38,090 nt of DNA. Origin: Leifsonia xyli (GTDB taxonomy: Bacteria > Actinomycetota > Actinomycetes > Actinomycetales > Microbacteriaceae). The stretch lies in NCBI GenBank assembly GCA_003243275.1, contig QFQR01000012.1, forward strand, positions 1-38,090, written 5' to 3'. Positions within the stretch are counted from its first letter, which is position 1; the number at the start of each line of letters is the position of its first letter. Under the pieces are notes generated by a model. That model was given only the letters and a program-made list of their open reading frames with translations, was not told where the DNA came from and did not search any database. Below are positions 8,181-15,376 of the stretch, piece by piece. The position numbers were made by a program, and so were the translations under genes.

Positions 8181-8420
8181 TCAGCGGACGGCCCTGATCT
8201 CGTGCATGAACCTGCCGTCCCCGAGGTCGATCGGGCGGATCGTCACCGAGCCCACGACGAGCGGCTCCTCGCCGGGCGCGGGGAGGCGGAGGCGCAGACC
8301 CTCGACCTCGATCTCCATCGCTCGACCGACGGACGGCGCCATGGAGCCGAGTCCCGGCAGCACGTGCTCACCCTGCGGACCCTGGTCCGGACCCGAGACG
8401 ATGCTGGCGTGATGGAACAT
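8181..8420 (-). CDS. 79-aa ORF, first gene of the transposition operon
   Basis: Unrecognised. The ATG at 8420 has GGGAG 8 nt upstream; an in-frame ATG at 8438 is a weaker alternative. The C-terminal 45 residues (from MEIEVEGLRLRLP to VTIRPIDLGDGRF) read as beta strands. They loosely recall the small C-terminal barrel of Mu/TnsB transposases (QGLRYHC...VEFRYDPLNIGSI in this locus's TnsB); this resemblance is a guess. It is the promoter-proximal gene, 66 bp before the 72-aa ORF, and diverges from the transposase-like gene at 8559. Confidence 0.5.
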   Translation of the reverse strand: MFHHASIVSGPDQGPQGEHVLPGLGSMAPSVGRAMEIEVEGLRLRLPAPGEEPLVVGSVTIRPIDLGDGRFMHEIRAVR

Positions 8421-8558
8421 GATGGACTCCCTGATCATTGAAGGATTAACCTGAACACAGTCCCACGTTGTTAGTAGGGCTGAACCCACGATGTCAAGAA
8501 TTGTTCCGGAACACGTGGGACCGCTTGACGATCCTGTCGACGGCGGTGATGGGGACGC
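8421..8558. promoter_or_regulatory. Divergent control region with repeated CCCACG sites and a 12-bp palindrome
   Basis: This 138-bp region separates the tnsAB-tniBQ operon (minus) from the transposase-like gene at 8559 (plus). It holds three related sites: GTCCCACGTTGTT (from 8460, +), AACCCACGATGTC (from 8483, +) and GTCCCACGTGTTC (from 8521, -). The outer two form a 9-bp inverted pair (8460-8468 / 8513-8521). TGTTCCGGAACA (8502-8513) is a perfect palindrome abutting the third site. Repeated sites like these could be operators for an HTH protein of the locus, or binding sites of TnsB. Confidence 0.5.
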
Positions 8559-9743
8559 ATGGAAGAAGCGGATCAATCCCCTGCTCCGGATCAGCTGACG
8601 GGCGACGACGCGCTGCGGTCGCTGTGGCCGAGCATCCCCGACGAGGAGATCGCCCGCTGGCACGCGTTGCCGAAGAGTCGGCGCGAGAAGGTCCTCCGCC
8701 GGCTGCAGGCTCTGCGGCTGTGGAGCGGCACCGATCACGGGAAGGTCGATGTCGAAAAGGTTCTGCGCATCGCCCGCGTGAACCTCAGCACCCTCTACGC
8801 CATGCGTCAGCGATGGGACGCGAAGCCGTCGCTCGACAGCCTGGGGGTCTACGTTCGAAAGAACGTCGAGGAGGCGGATCCCAAGCCCAAAGGTGATGCT
8901 GAAGTGCGCGTGCGCTTGGCGGACCTGCTCGCACGAACCCCGGATCTGGCACCGTCGAAGATCGCGAAGCAGCTTGACGCCGACGGACTGCCCCTGCCGA
9001 AGACGACCCTGCTCCGCCTCATTCGCGCCGTCCGGAACGACCTGCCGATCACGGCTCCGTTCGGACGGATGATCACGTTCGACAACGCCGGAGCCGATCT
9101 CATCGACATTCGGGATCGTCGGCAACGTCTGTGCGCGGCTCTGGACGAGGACACCGGCCTGGTGCTCGGCTGGGCGTTCAGCGCCGAGAACGACGTGGCA
9201 CATGGATACGCGGCAGCCGCCGGGCATGCTCTACGGGATAGTGACGGGGGGGATGCTCGCGACGAGGTGCTGGGGGGCCTTGCCGACATCGATTTCCGCG
9301 GTGTCGAGATCTATGGGCACGTCCATTCGGTCCGCTTCGTGGGGCCGCCCGTCGGCGATGCCGCGCACGACGTCCGCTGGCGCCGCCTGCTCGACGACGG
9401 GGTCCACGATCCACGCTTCGTCCGCTCGAGCTGCGACGAACCGCTCCTTCTCCGCGGTGCCGTTCCGGGATCGCGCATCGTACGCGTCCTTGGAGACCGT
9501 ATTGGCAAGATCTGGATCGGCACCGGACTGCGTGAGCCCGGCATGGGTTACAGGACCGGAAGGAGGACGGACTACACCCTCGCCACGGTCGAGCTGCACA
9601 TGCAGATCGGACGCGCCCTGCAGGAGCGTAATCTCGAGATCCTGGGCCGTATGACGCGGCGCGACGACGAGTGGGTTGACGACGGCGAACTGAACGCCAT
9701 CAGGGGTCTCCTGTCGGTCGTCGCCGGTCCGCAATCGATCTAG
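8559..9743 (+). CDS. TnsB-like protein with a degenerate catalytic core, 394 aa
   Basis: Layout resembles a truncated TnsB. HTH-like helices lie at about 30-90 (VEKVLRIARVNLSTLYAMRQRW) and 115-160 (APSKIAKQLDADGLPLPKTTLLRLIR). An RNase H-like start follows at 168-207 (MITFDNAGADLIDI ... TGLVLGWAFS) with Asp175 in the place of the first catalytic acid. Segment DRIGKIWIGTGLR (313-325) lines up with AIVERLIGTINR of the intact TnsB, putting Lys317 where the catalytic Glu should be. I cannot identify the second acid. It lacks the C-terminal barrel. It is therefore predicted to bind DNA or transposase partners without catalysis. The ATG at 8559 follows a GGGG-type site. Its stop shares CTAG with the convergent gene. 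Confidence 0.7.
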   Translation: MEEADQSPAPDQLTGDDALRSLWPSIPDEEIARWHALPKSRREKVLRRLQALRLWSGTDHGKVDVEKVLRIARVNLSTLYAMRQRWDAKPSLDSLGVYVRKNVEEADPKPKGDAEVRVRLADLLARTPDLAPSKIAKQLDADGLPLPKTTLLRLIRAVRNDLPITAPFGRMITFDNAGADLIDIRDRRQRLCAALDEDTGLVLGWAFSAENDVAHGYAAAAGHALRDSDGGDARDEVLGGLADIDFRGVEIYGHVHSVRFVGPPVGDAAHDVRWRRLLDDGVHDPRFVRSSCDEPLLLRGAVPGSRIVRVLGDRIGKIWIGTGLREPGMGYRTGRRTDYTLATVELHMQIGRALQERNLEILGRMTRRDDEWVDDGELNAIRGLLSVVAGPQSI

Positions 9744-10990
9744 GATGAGATCTGATCGAGCGCCTTCGTGAAGTCGTTAAGGCGGCCGGATGGAACGAAG
9801 CCGACGGTGGGTTCTGCCCTTCCGCTGTTGTGGAGACGGACGGCGGCGTCGACGGCGCCGACCGCCTCGGACGGCGTGAGGGGAGTGTCGGCTCCCATGA
9901 CACGCGTCAGCCTCGCCGTCGCCGGCGACCGGGTGTGACCCGGGCGCAACCGCAGCGTGCCGACGAGATCGCCGAAACGACGGGCCGCCAGCTTGCCCGC
10001 TGCGAGCCGCTTGGACGAGTCGATCCTGATCGAGACGCCGGAGGCTTTCAGCGTGTCGTCGAGGCTACGCCAGTCCGGATGCGCCGGTATGTCCAACGTC
10101 AGCTCTTCGGTCCCCGGCGGCAGGATCGAAGCCGCCATCGACAACAGCGCGGCGGTTCGGCCCGGGGAAGGAGGGTCGAGCGACAGCGAGTGAGCCACGA
10201 TCCTGCCCGAGGTCGAGCAGAACAGCATGCTGAGCACCGCCATCGTCGGATCGGTTCCGTCCTCGCGGCGCACGGCGAGGTTGACGGCACTGTGGTCAAG
10301 CGCGAAGCCCGGCGGGCCCTCGTTCATGGAGGCGTCCGATCGGGCGCGCATCAGCCGAGCGTAGGTGGTCGGCTGCCCGGGTGGCGCCACGCCATCGATC
10401 TCGCAGAGACGCACGACTTCGCGGTGCAATGCCATCGAGCTGACCTGCGTGCCGAGGTTCGCCAGCGCCCGGACCATCTGAGGTTCGCGGGAGGCGATCT
10501 CCTTGCGCTCGTACCGGGCCTTCCTCATCGGGGTGGACCCGCCCGCGAGCAGAGCCGGGTTGCGGTGGCGGATCCATTCGCGGAGCAGACGTCGGAAGCT
10601 GGGAACAGTAAGTTCTAGCGTCTTCGCTGCCGCCGTCACATCGGCGGGCGTCGGCCGCACGATTTCGAGGTGATCGGCGATGACCTGCAGCCTCGCCTCC
10701 ATCAGGGGATGGCGCGACGGCGAAACCTCGGACAGGTCCGGATCGCGGGCGGCCTCGAGCGCCCGAGCGCGCAGGGTCGTCTGGTCCTCCACGCCGACCT
10801 CTCCGGCAGCGCCGAGCCGCCAGGCCCGCGCGAGGCGCCATAGACTATCGACGCTCAGCCCAAGCTCCGAGGCGAACGCCTCGTCGTCCGCCCTCGTCGG
10901 TGATGCGATCGCGGCGTAGCGACGCGCGATGGATGCCCGGCGGCGTCGCTCGTGATCCGTCAGCCTGGCTCCGGCTTCCTGCCCACTCAA
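9740..10990 (-). CDS. TnsB-like protein with lost catalytic Glu, 416 aa
   Basis: Two HTH-like regions (about 38-60 and 113-140) precede a core that aligns well with the intact TnsB of this locus. GFALDHSAVNLAV matches VIVDHTEIDVHV (first acid, Asp232). SGRIVAHSLSL matches SRAVVGHCLSF. EELTLDIPAH matches TELIVDNASE (second acid, Asp300). LAARRFGDLVG lies where AIVERLIGTIN is in TnsB, so Arg337 replaces the catalytic Glu. AVRLHNSGRAEPTVGFVPS matches the YNTSPHDGLGGRQPA segment. The C-terminal barrel is absent. I chose TTG at 10990 because GAGGAG lies 7 nt upstream; the frame also allows a TTG at 11005. Likely a catalytically dead paralogue with a regulatory or targeting role; that role is inference. 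Confidence 0.75.
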   Translation of the reverse strand: MSGQEAGARLTDHERRRRASIARRYAAIASPTRADDEAFASELGLSVDSLWRLARAWRLGAAGEVGVEDQTTLRARALEAARDPDLSEVSPSRHPLMEARLQVIADHLEIVRPTPADVTAAAKTLELTVPSFRRLLREWIRHRNPALLAGGSTPMRKARYERKEIASREPQMVRALANLGTQVSSMALHREVVRLCEIDGVAPPGQPTTYARLMRARSDASMNEGPPGFALDHSAVNLAVRREDGTDPTMAVLSMLFCSTSGRIVAHSLSLDPPSPGRTAALLSMAASILPPGTEELTLDIPAHPDWRSLDDTLKASGVSIRIDSSKRLAAGKLAARRFGDLVGTLRLRPGHTRSPATARLTRVMGADTPLTPSEAVGAVDAAVRLHNSGRAEPTVGFVPSGRLNDFTKALDQISS

Positions 10991-11255
10991 GCTCTTTCTC
11001 CTCAAGTCAAAGACCGAGGAAATCCCTTTTCTCAGTGGTCGCGTGGAGATGGCTCGCTAACGACGCCCCTCGCCCTAGGTGTTCGACACGAGGATGCTGC
11101 AGGCGCTTCCGGGCGAGGCGGCTCGGCCGCCGCGCCCGGTTGGGAGGATCAGCACTCCCAACATTACGTTCCTGCAAGGTTTGTTGATTAGGCGTTTACC
11201 ACGAATCAATTCCGGCGCGCGGCCACGATGATGTGGCCGGTGACGGGAGAAGAAC
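10991..11255. promoter_or_regulatory. Divergent intergenic region with two inverted repeats
   Basis: Separates the 416-aa transposase-like gene (minus) from the DUF2384-like gene (plus). GTTGGGAG (11139-11146) and CTCCCAAC (11155-11162) form an 8-bp inverted repeat with an 8-nt loop. CGGCCAC (11220-11226) and GTGGCCG (11233-11239) form another with a 6-nt loop, immediately before the GGGAG ribosome binding site of the gene at 11256. CCACGAATCAATTCCGG (11199-11215) resembles CCACGA-TCA-AATT-CCGG in the control region at 8486-8509. These are candidate operators or RNA hairpins; no binding protein is known. Confidence 0.4.
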
Positions 11256-12011
11256 ATGTCCGAAGTTGCTGACGCGCACGGGTTCGCCGCCGCTCCGGGG
11301 CGGTCGCCCAGTTCGTGGACGACGTCCGAATTCGTTGATCCGGTCTCGCGGGATCGGGTTGACGACTTCCCGCTCGTCACCACGGAGCGCCGGGTCGTCC
11401 GCCTCGTGACTCTGGCGGCGGACGTTGGCGCCCGCTTCGCGCACGAGGGCGTCCGGGAGGACGCGGCCCGTTGGATGCTCGAACCGAAGAGGCTCTTCGG
11501 CGGCGGCCGCGCCATCGATGCGTGCCAGAAACGCGAGGAATACGTGGTCGCCACGCTGTTCCATCTGCTGCGCGTGCGGGAGGGAGCCGAGATCGATGCC
11601 GATCCGCTCGATGTGGCGTCGTGGTTGTGGGACGACGAGCACGATGAGGACGGCGAGGATCATGCCGCGGAGGTGCCGCTCGGAGCCGGTGATCGCTTCC
11701 GCGTTCCCGGACCCCGTCTCTTCACGTCGCTGGTGGAAGGGCGAGCGGGCTCGGGCGGGCGGTCGATCGTGGCGTTCTGCGCCACGATCGCCTGTGACGA
11801 GGCCACCGTCCGACGGCGCCTGGCGGTGCGATACGGCGACGATCTCGCGACGTCCGCGTCCGTCGAGGCGGGTTTCGAGCGCCACCGCCCCGTGGTCCGC
11901 GGACTGCTCACGGAGACGATGGCCGCCGAGATCCAGGCGGCTGCGTCCGACCCGGGCGGACCGATCGCCCTTGGCCTCGACGTGCGTGTCGAGCGGAGGA
12001 TGGTCGCGTGA
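11256..12011 (+). CDS. DUF2384 (MbcA/ParS/Xre antitoxin-like) domain protein, 251 aa
   Basis: Residues about 69-112 (DAARWMLEPKRLFGGGRAIDACQKREEYVVATLFHLLRV, in pieces) follow the pattern of the toxin-binding domain of Xre/MbcA/ParS antitoxins: WL..P...L.G..P....... and a helix ending in LLxRxxxG. Typical members are about 120-160 aa with an N-terminal HTH; this one is longer, has no clear HTH in front and carries a C-terminal extension with an acidic linker (WDDEHDEDGEDHAAE). The ATG at 11256 has GGGAG 7 nt upstream. Its stop overlaps the GTG of the exonuclease gene (GTGA), so the two are co-translated. No RES-type toxin is nearby; the exonuclease sits in that place. Confidence 0.6.
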   Translation: MSEVADAHGFAAAPGRSPSSWTTSEFVDPVSRDRVDDFPLVTTERRVVRLVTLAADVGARFAHEGVREDAARWMLEPKRLFGGGRAIDACQKREEYVVATLFHLLRVREGAEIDADPLDVASWLWDDEHDEDGEDHAAEVPLGAGDRFRVPGPRLFTSLVEGRAGSGGRSIVAFCATIACDEATVRRRLAVRYGDDLATSASVEAGFERHRPVVRGLLTETMAAEIQAAASDPGGPIALGLDVRVERRMVA

Positions 12012-12916
12012 GCGCGCCTGCGAGCAACCGCATCCCGGTGCTGGTCGATCCGGAAAGCGCGGCGGCCGCGCTCGAGGATCATTCGGACTATCGGGTGGCC
12101 CGCCGGATCGGTCCGATGGACCGGCGGAGGGGCACGGTGGGTGGCCCCGGCGAGCTGACCATCGCGGTGGTCGACGTCGAGACGACGGGGCTCGATGCGC
12201 GGCGCGACGCCATCATCGAGCTGGCGATCCAGCGCGTCCGCGTCGATGAGGCCGGTCACATCGTCGAGACGTCGAGGCCGAGGAGCTGGCTCGAGGATCC
12301 CGGCGTGCCCATCCCCCCGAAGGTCAGCGTCATAACGGGTCTGGCTGATGCCGACGTGAAGGGCCGGTGCATCTCCGACGGGGAGGCGTTCGGCATGCTC
12401 ACGGATACGGACGTCGTGCTCGCGCACAACGCGCGTTTCGACAGGGGCTTCATCGATCGCCGCCTCCGACTGCCGCCGATGCCGTGGATCTGCAGCCTGG
12501 AGGGTCTGGATTGGAGTTCGCACGGCTTCGACGCGAGAACGCTGTCGAGCCTGCTGCTGCGCTGCGGACTCTTCTTCGATGCGCACCGCGCCGCCGGGGA
12601 CGTGAACGCGCTGCTGCATCTGCTCGACCACCGTCTCGCGTGCGGCACGACGGTCATGAAGGAGCTCCTCGTGGCGGGCGCCCGGCCGACCTGGCGTGTG
12701 GAGGTGCCCAATGCGCCGATGTCAGCCCGCGCGGCCCTGAAGGATCGCCGCTACCGCTGGGACGGTGATCGTCGCTGCTGGTGGCGGGAGGTGTCCGGGG
12801 AGGAGATGGAGCTCGAAAGGGCCTGGGTCGCGTCCGACATCTACGCCGGCGCGCGGGAGGCGCGCATCTCCAGGATCACCTGGTACGAGCGCTACTCGTC
12901 AGAGCCGATGGACTAA
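12008..12916 (+). CDS. DnaQ-like DEDDh 3'-5' exonuclease, 302 aa
   Basis: Exonuclease of the DnaQ/epsilon superfamily. Exo I is VVDVETTGLD (Asp56, Glu58), Exo II is AHNARFDRGFID (Asp145) and Exo III is HRAAGDVNALL (His193, Asp198), so the full DEDDh set is present and it looks active. Substrate may be single-stranded DNA or RNA ends. A C-terminal domain (about 225-300: ALKDRRYRWDGDRRCWW ... ITWYERYS) recurs, to my knowledge, in stand-alone alphaproteobacterial exonucleases. The start is GTG at 12008, overlapping the preceding stop. Its last 18 nt overlap, tail to tail, the end of the histidine kinase gene on the other strand. Paired with a DUF2384-like gene it may act in defence or element maintenance. 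Confidence 0.88.
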   Translation: MSAPASNRIPVLVDPESAAAALEDHSDYRVARRIGPMDRRRGTVGGPGELTIAVVDVETTGLDARRDAIIELAIQRVRVDEAGHIVETSRPRSWLEDPGVPIPPKVSVITGLADADVKGRCISDGEAFGMLTDTDVVLAHNARFDRGFIDRRLRLPPMPWICSLEGLDWSSHGFDARTLSSLLLRCGLFFDAHRAAGDVNALLHLLDHRLACGTTVMKELLVAGARPTWRVEVPNAPMSARAALKDRRYRWDGDRRCWWREVSGEEMELERAWVASDIYAGAREARISRITWYERYSSEPMD

Positions 12917-13693
12917 CGCCGAGCGCCGAGCCGGAGACTCCGCACCTTTCCGGTCGTCGGGCATCGAGGCGAAGGAAAGGACGACGCGCAGACCGGGGCC
13001 GTCGTTGAAGACGCGGAGGTCGGCACCGTGTGCCGCTGCGACGGCGGCGGCCAGGCTCAGGCCGAGGCCATGCCCGGGCGGCGATCGGCCTGGGGTGGAC
13101 CTGTAGAACCTTTCGGTCAGACGGTTCAGGACGGTGTCGGGCACTCCCGGTCCATCGTCGGACACGCCGATGCGGAGCACAGCCTCCTCCGCCACGATCG
13201 ACAGGACGATGTTCGTTCCGATGGGGGTGTGGAGCTGGGCGTTGTCCAGCAGGTTCGACACCGCCTGGGCCAGAAGCGCTCGGTTGGCGCGCGTCACCGC
13301 CGGACCTTCGCAGCAGAGGCTGATCGTCCTGCCACCATCCACGATCGCCGGTTCGAACGCCTCGTGGAGGAAGGTGCAGAGCTCGACGAGATCGACGTCC
13401 GCCTTCGGCAGCGGGATGCCTCCCCGTTTCAGCTCCGTGATGCGCAGGAGCGAGCCGAGCAGTTCCGCCATGTCGTCGCACCCTGCCATCGCCCGTTCGA
13501 TGAAGTCCCGCTGCGAGACACGATCGTTCTCCCTCAGCGCCGCGTCGAGGATCGTGCGGATGCGCGTGAGCGGCGTCCGCAGGTCATGGGCCAACGCCGC
13601 TGATGCGTAGCCGACTTCCTCCCCCATCCAGGAATGGCGCCGCCGATCGGGATCGACGATCCCGCGAGGCGGGCGACGCGCCGCCAGCCTCAT
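12899..13693 (-). CDS. Short histidine kinase without membrane segments, 264 aa
   Basis: Contains only the catalytic core of a sensor kinase: H-box SAALAHDLRTPLTR (phospho-acceptor His36), N-box NLLDNAQLHTP, G1 DDGPGVP and G2 GHGLGLS. There are no transmembrane helices, periplasmic sensor or HAMP domain; the N terminus has only about 30 residues before the H-box. The ATG at 13693 overlaps the regulator stop as ATGA, which fixes the start. The partner is the response regulator at 13690-14373. It could be cytoplasmic, take its signal from another protein, or be a shortened relative of the CusS/CzcS-type kinase at 15450-16814. Confidence 0.85.
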   Translation of the reverse strand: MRLAARRPPRGIVDPDRRRHSWMGEEVGYASAALAHDLRTPLTRIRTILDAALRENDRVSQRDFIERAMAGCDDMAELLGSLLRITELKRGGIPLPKADVDLVELCTFLHEAFEPAIVDGGRTISLCCEGPAVTRANRALLAQAVSNLLDNAQLHTPIGTNIVLSIVAEEAVLRIGVSDDGPGVPDTVLNRLTERFYRSTPGRSPPGHGLGLSLAAAVAAAHGADLRVFNDGPGLRVVLSFASMPDDRKGAESPARRSALVHRL

Positions 13694-14373
13694 GAGACCG
13701 CGAACCGGTATCCCAGGCCCCTGAGCGTCTCGATCGGCTCCATGCCGAGTTCGGCGAGTTTCGTTCGCAGCCTGCACATGTGGCTTTCCACGATGTTCGT
13801 CCCGGGATCGAAGGCATAGCCCCACACCGCCTCGATCAGCATCTTCCGGGTCACGATGGTTCCGGAGTTGCGGATCAGCAGGGCAAGCATGCCGCACTCC
13901 CTAGGCTGCAGCCTCACGCTCCGGTCTAAGTCGACGGCGGCCGCGCTTCGCTGAAGGAGGTCCAGTTCAAGGCTTCCGACGCGAAGCCGCGGCGTCGCGG
14001 TTTCTATTGCGCGCCGGCGAGTGATAGCGACCAAGCGCGCTTCCAGCTCACCCAGATCGAACGGCTTGGAGAGATAGTCGTCGGCGCCGGCCGAGAGGCC
14101 TTCGATCCTCTCTTCGACCTTGGTCATCCCGGTGAGCAGCAGCACCGGAACCGTCAAGCCGGCGGCGCGCCACGACTGGAGGACCGTCAGGCCGTCCCTC
14201 GAGGGAAGAGCCCTGTCCAGGATCGCCACGTCGAACCTGCGCGCCGCGCCCGCAACCGCGGCGGCGTGACCGTCCGCGATCAGCCGGACGTCGTGACCGG
14301 CGCGAACGAGATGCCGCTCGATCGCTCCTCCCGTTTCCGGATCATCTTCGACAAGTAGGATCTGCACCCGCAC
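13690..14373 (-). CDS. OmpR/PhoB-family response regulator, 227 aa
   Basis: Receiver domain with acidic pocket VEDD (9-11), phospho-acceptor Asp53 (ILDRALPSRDG), Thr81 and Lys103 (ADDYLSKPF). The winged-helix Trans_reg_C domain lies at about 125-225 (RLQPRECGMLALL ... TNIVESHMCRLRTKL ... IETLRGLGYRF). It activates or represses transcription when phosphorylated by the short kinase encoded just downstream with an ATGA overlap. Target genes are not shown by the sequence. It begins 95 nt after the end of the HTH-Dam gene on the same strand. Confidence 0.93.
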   Translation of the reverse strand: MRVQILLVEDDPETGGAIERHLVRAGHDVRLIADGHAAAVAGAARRFDVAILDRALPSRDGLTVLQSWRAAGLTVPVLLLTGMTKVEERIEGLSAGADDYLSKPFDLGELEARLVAITRRRAIETATPRLRVGSLELDLLQRSAAAVDLDRSVRLQPRECGMLALLIRNSGTIVTRKMLIEAVWGYAFDPGTNIVESHMCRLRTKLAELGMEPIETLRGLGYRFAVS

Positions 14374-14468
14374 CTCGAACGATTTCTTCTTTCGGACACC
14401 ACCTTCGCCGTGTTCCTCCCCCGTTCCAACTTCGTCAGGGCGCCCGCGTCCAAGGGAACGAGGGACAG

Positions 14469-15362
14469 TCAGTCGTGCGGGGCGAGGTCCCGCGACAACC
14501 AGAAGCCGGGTACGAGTTCCGCGAAGCGACGCTTCTGCTCGGGCCCCGCACCCAGCGTGAAGATCATCAGCGAGAAAGGGGTGGGTTGCTTCTTCCCCTT
14601 CGTGTCGAGGAAGGCGATCCGCCCCTTCAGCAGGAAGATGTCCGCGTCCGAGCTGAAGACCTCATGGAACCAGCTGGAATCCGTCCTGACCGGCACCAGG
14701 CCGACGACCGTTTCGACGTTGCCCGCCCGCCATTGCTCATGCGCCCGCCTGAGCCAGAGCAACAGCTGCGAGAACGGCGGATTGAGGTAGACGAGCCGTC
14801 CTGTCCAAGTGTCCGTGAGCCCGTCGGCTCCGTGCTCGGGGATGAGCCGCCGCCGGGCGACCACCGGGCTGAGCTCGTGCCCGCACGGATCGAGATCGAT
14901 GGGGCCGAACGCATCGTAGATGGGTGCGAGAAATGAGGAAGGTGTGAAGCGACTATCCCGATCCGCCTTCTCGGCCTGCCCCCAGTAGGCGCGCTCGGGC
15001 GCGCGCCTCCGGGTGCGGGGCGCCAGCGCATCCAGCAGACGCAGCAGGCTCGCCACTGACCCCCCTCCACGCTCGAGATCGGCCACCGTGGTCCGCGACA
15101 GCTTCGCGCGAATCGCGACCTCGGCCATGGACAGCCCCTGCCGCCGCCGACGCGCCTGCAGCTGCTCGGTGAGCGTCGCGCCGGCCCCGACGCCCGTCAG
15201 CGTGAATTCGAGCGCCCGCATCGAGGCGAGAAGGTTGGACGTCGACCCGATGCCCTTCTCCAGCCGCTTCACGGTTTGGCTACTGACCCCGATCCGCTCC
15301 GCAAGACGAGCCTGGGTCCACCCTTTCGCGCGCCGGGCCTCTCGCAGGTCAGCGATCAGCAT
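14469..15362 (-). CDS. Tandem-XRE HTH / Dam-type N6-adenine methyltransferase fusion, 297 aa
   Basis: Two consecutive HTH_3 domains (about 4-57: KGWTQARLAERIGVSSQTVKRLEKG; 63-115: QGLSMAEVAIRAKLSRTTVADLERG) are fused to a phage-type DNA N-6-adenine methyltransferase domain (about 135-290). That domain has the family signatures IDLDPCG (155-161) and LNPPF (193-197, the NPPF/DPPY catalytic motif). Phage Dam proteins of this family modify adenine, in known cases within GATC. The HTH units suggest autoregulation. The ATG at 15362 has no clear Shine-Dalgarno, and a TATGAT -10-like box lies about 15 nt upstream, so the message may be nearly leaderless. No restriction enzyme gene is adjacent. It may be a phage-derived epigenetic regulator. 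Confidence 0.85.
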   Translation of the reverse strand: MLIADLREARRAKGWTQARLAERIGVSSQTVKRLEKGIGSTSNLLASMRALEFTLTGVGAGATLTEQLQARRRRQGLSMAEVAIRAKLSRTTVADLERGGGSVASLLRLLDALAPRTRRRAPERAYWGQAEKADRDSRFTPSSFLAPIYDAFGPIDLDPCGHELSPVVARRRLIPEHGADGLTDTWTGRLVYLNPPFSQLLLWLRRAHEQWRAGNVETVVGLVPVRTDSSWFHEVFSSDADIFLLKGRIAFLDTKGKKQPTPFSLMIFTLGAGPEQKRRFAELVPGFWLSRDLAPHD

Positions 15363-15376
15363 CTGATACCAACGAA

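Larger units (their letters stand above)
824..8420 (-). mobile_element. Tn7-like transposition module (tnsA-tnsB-tniB-tniQ plus small ORFs)
   Basis: One leftward operon carries all classes of core Tn7-like proteins: TnsA nuclease, TnsB DDE transposase, TniB/TnsC ATPase and a TniQ/TnsD target selector. Three unannotated small ORFs and a 255-aa gene flank or separate them. I could not identify the terminal inverted repeats or target-site duplication, so the coordinates span only the gene module and not the element. The transposase-like genes at 8559-10990 and the downstream cargo may belong to the same element. Confidence 0.8.
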
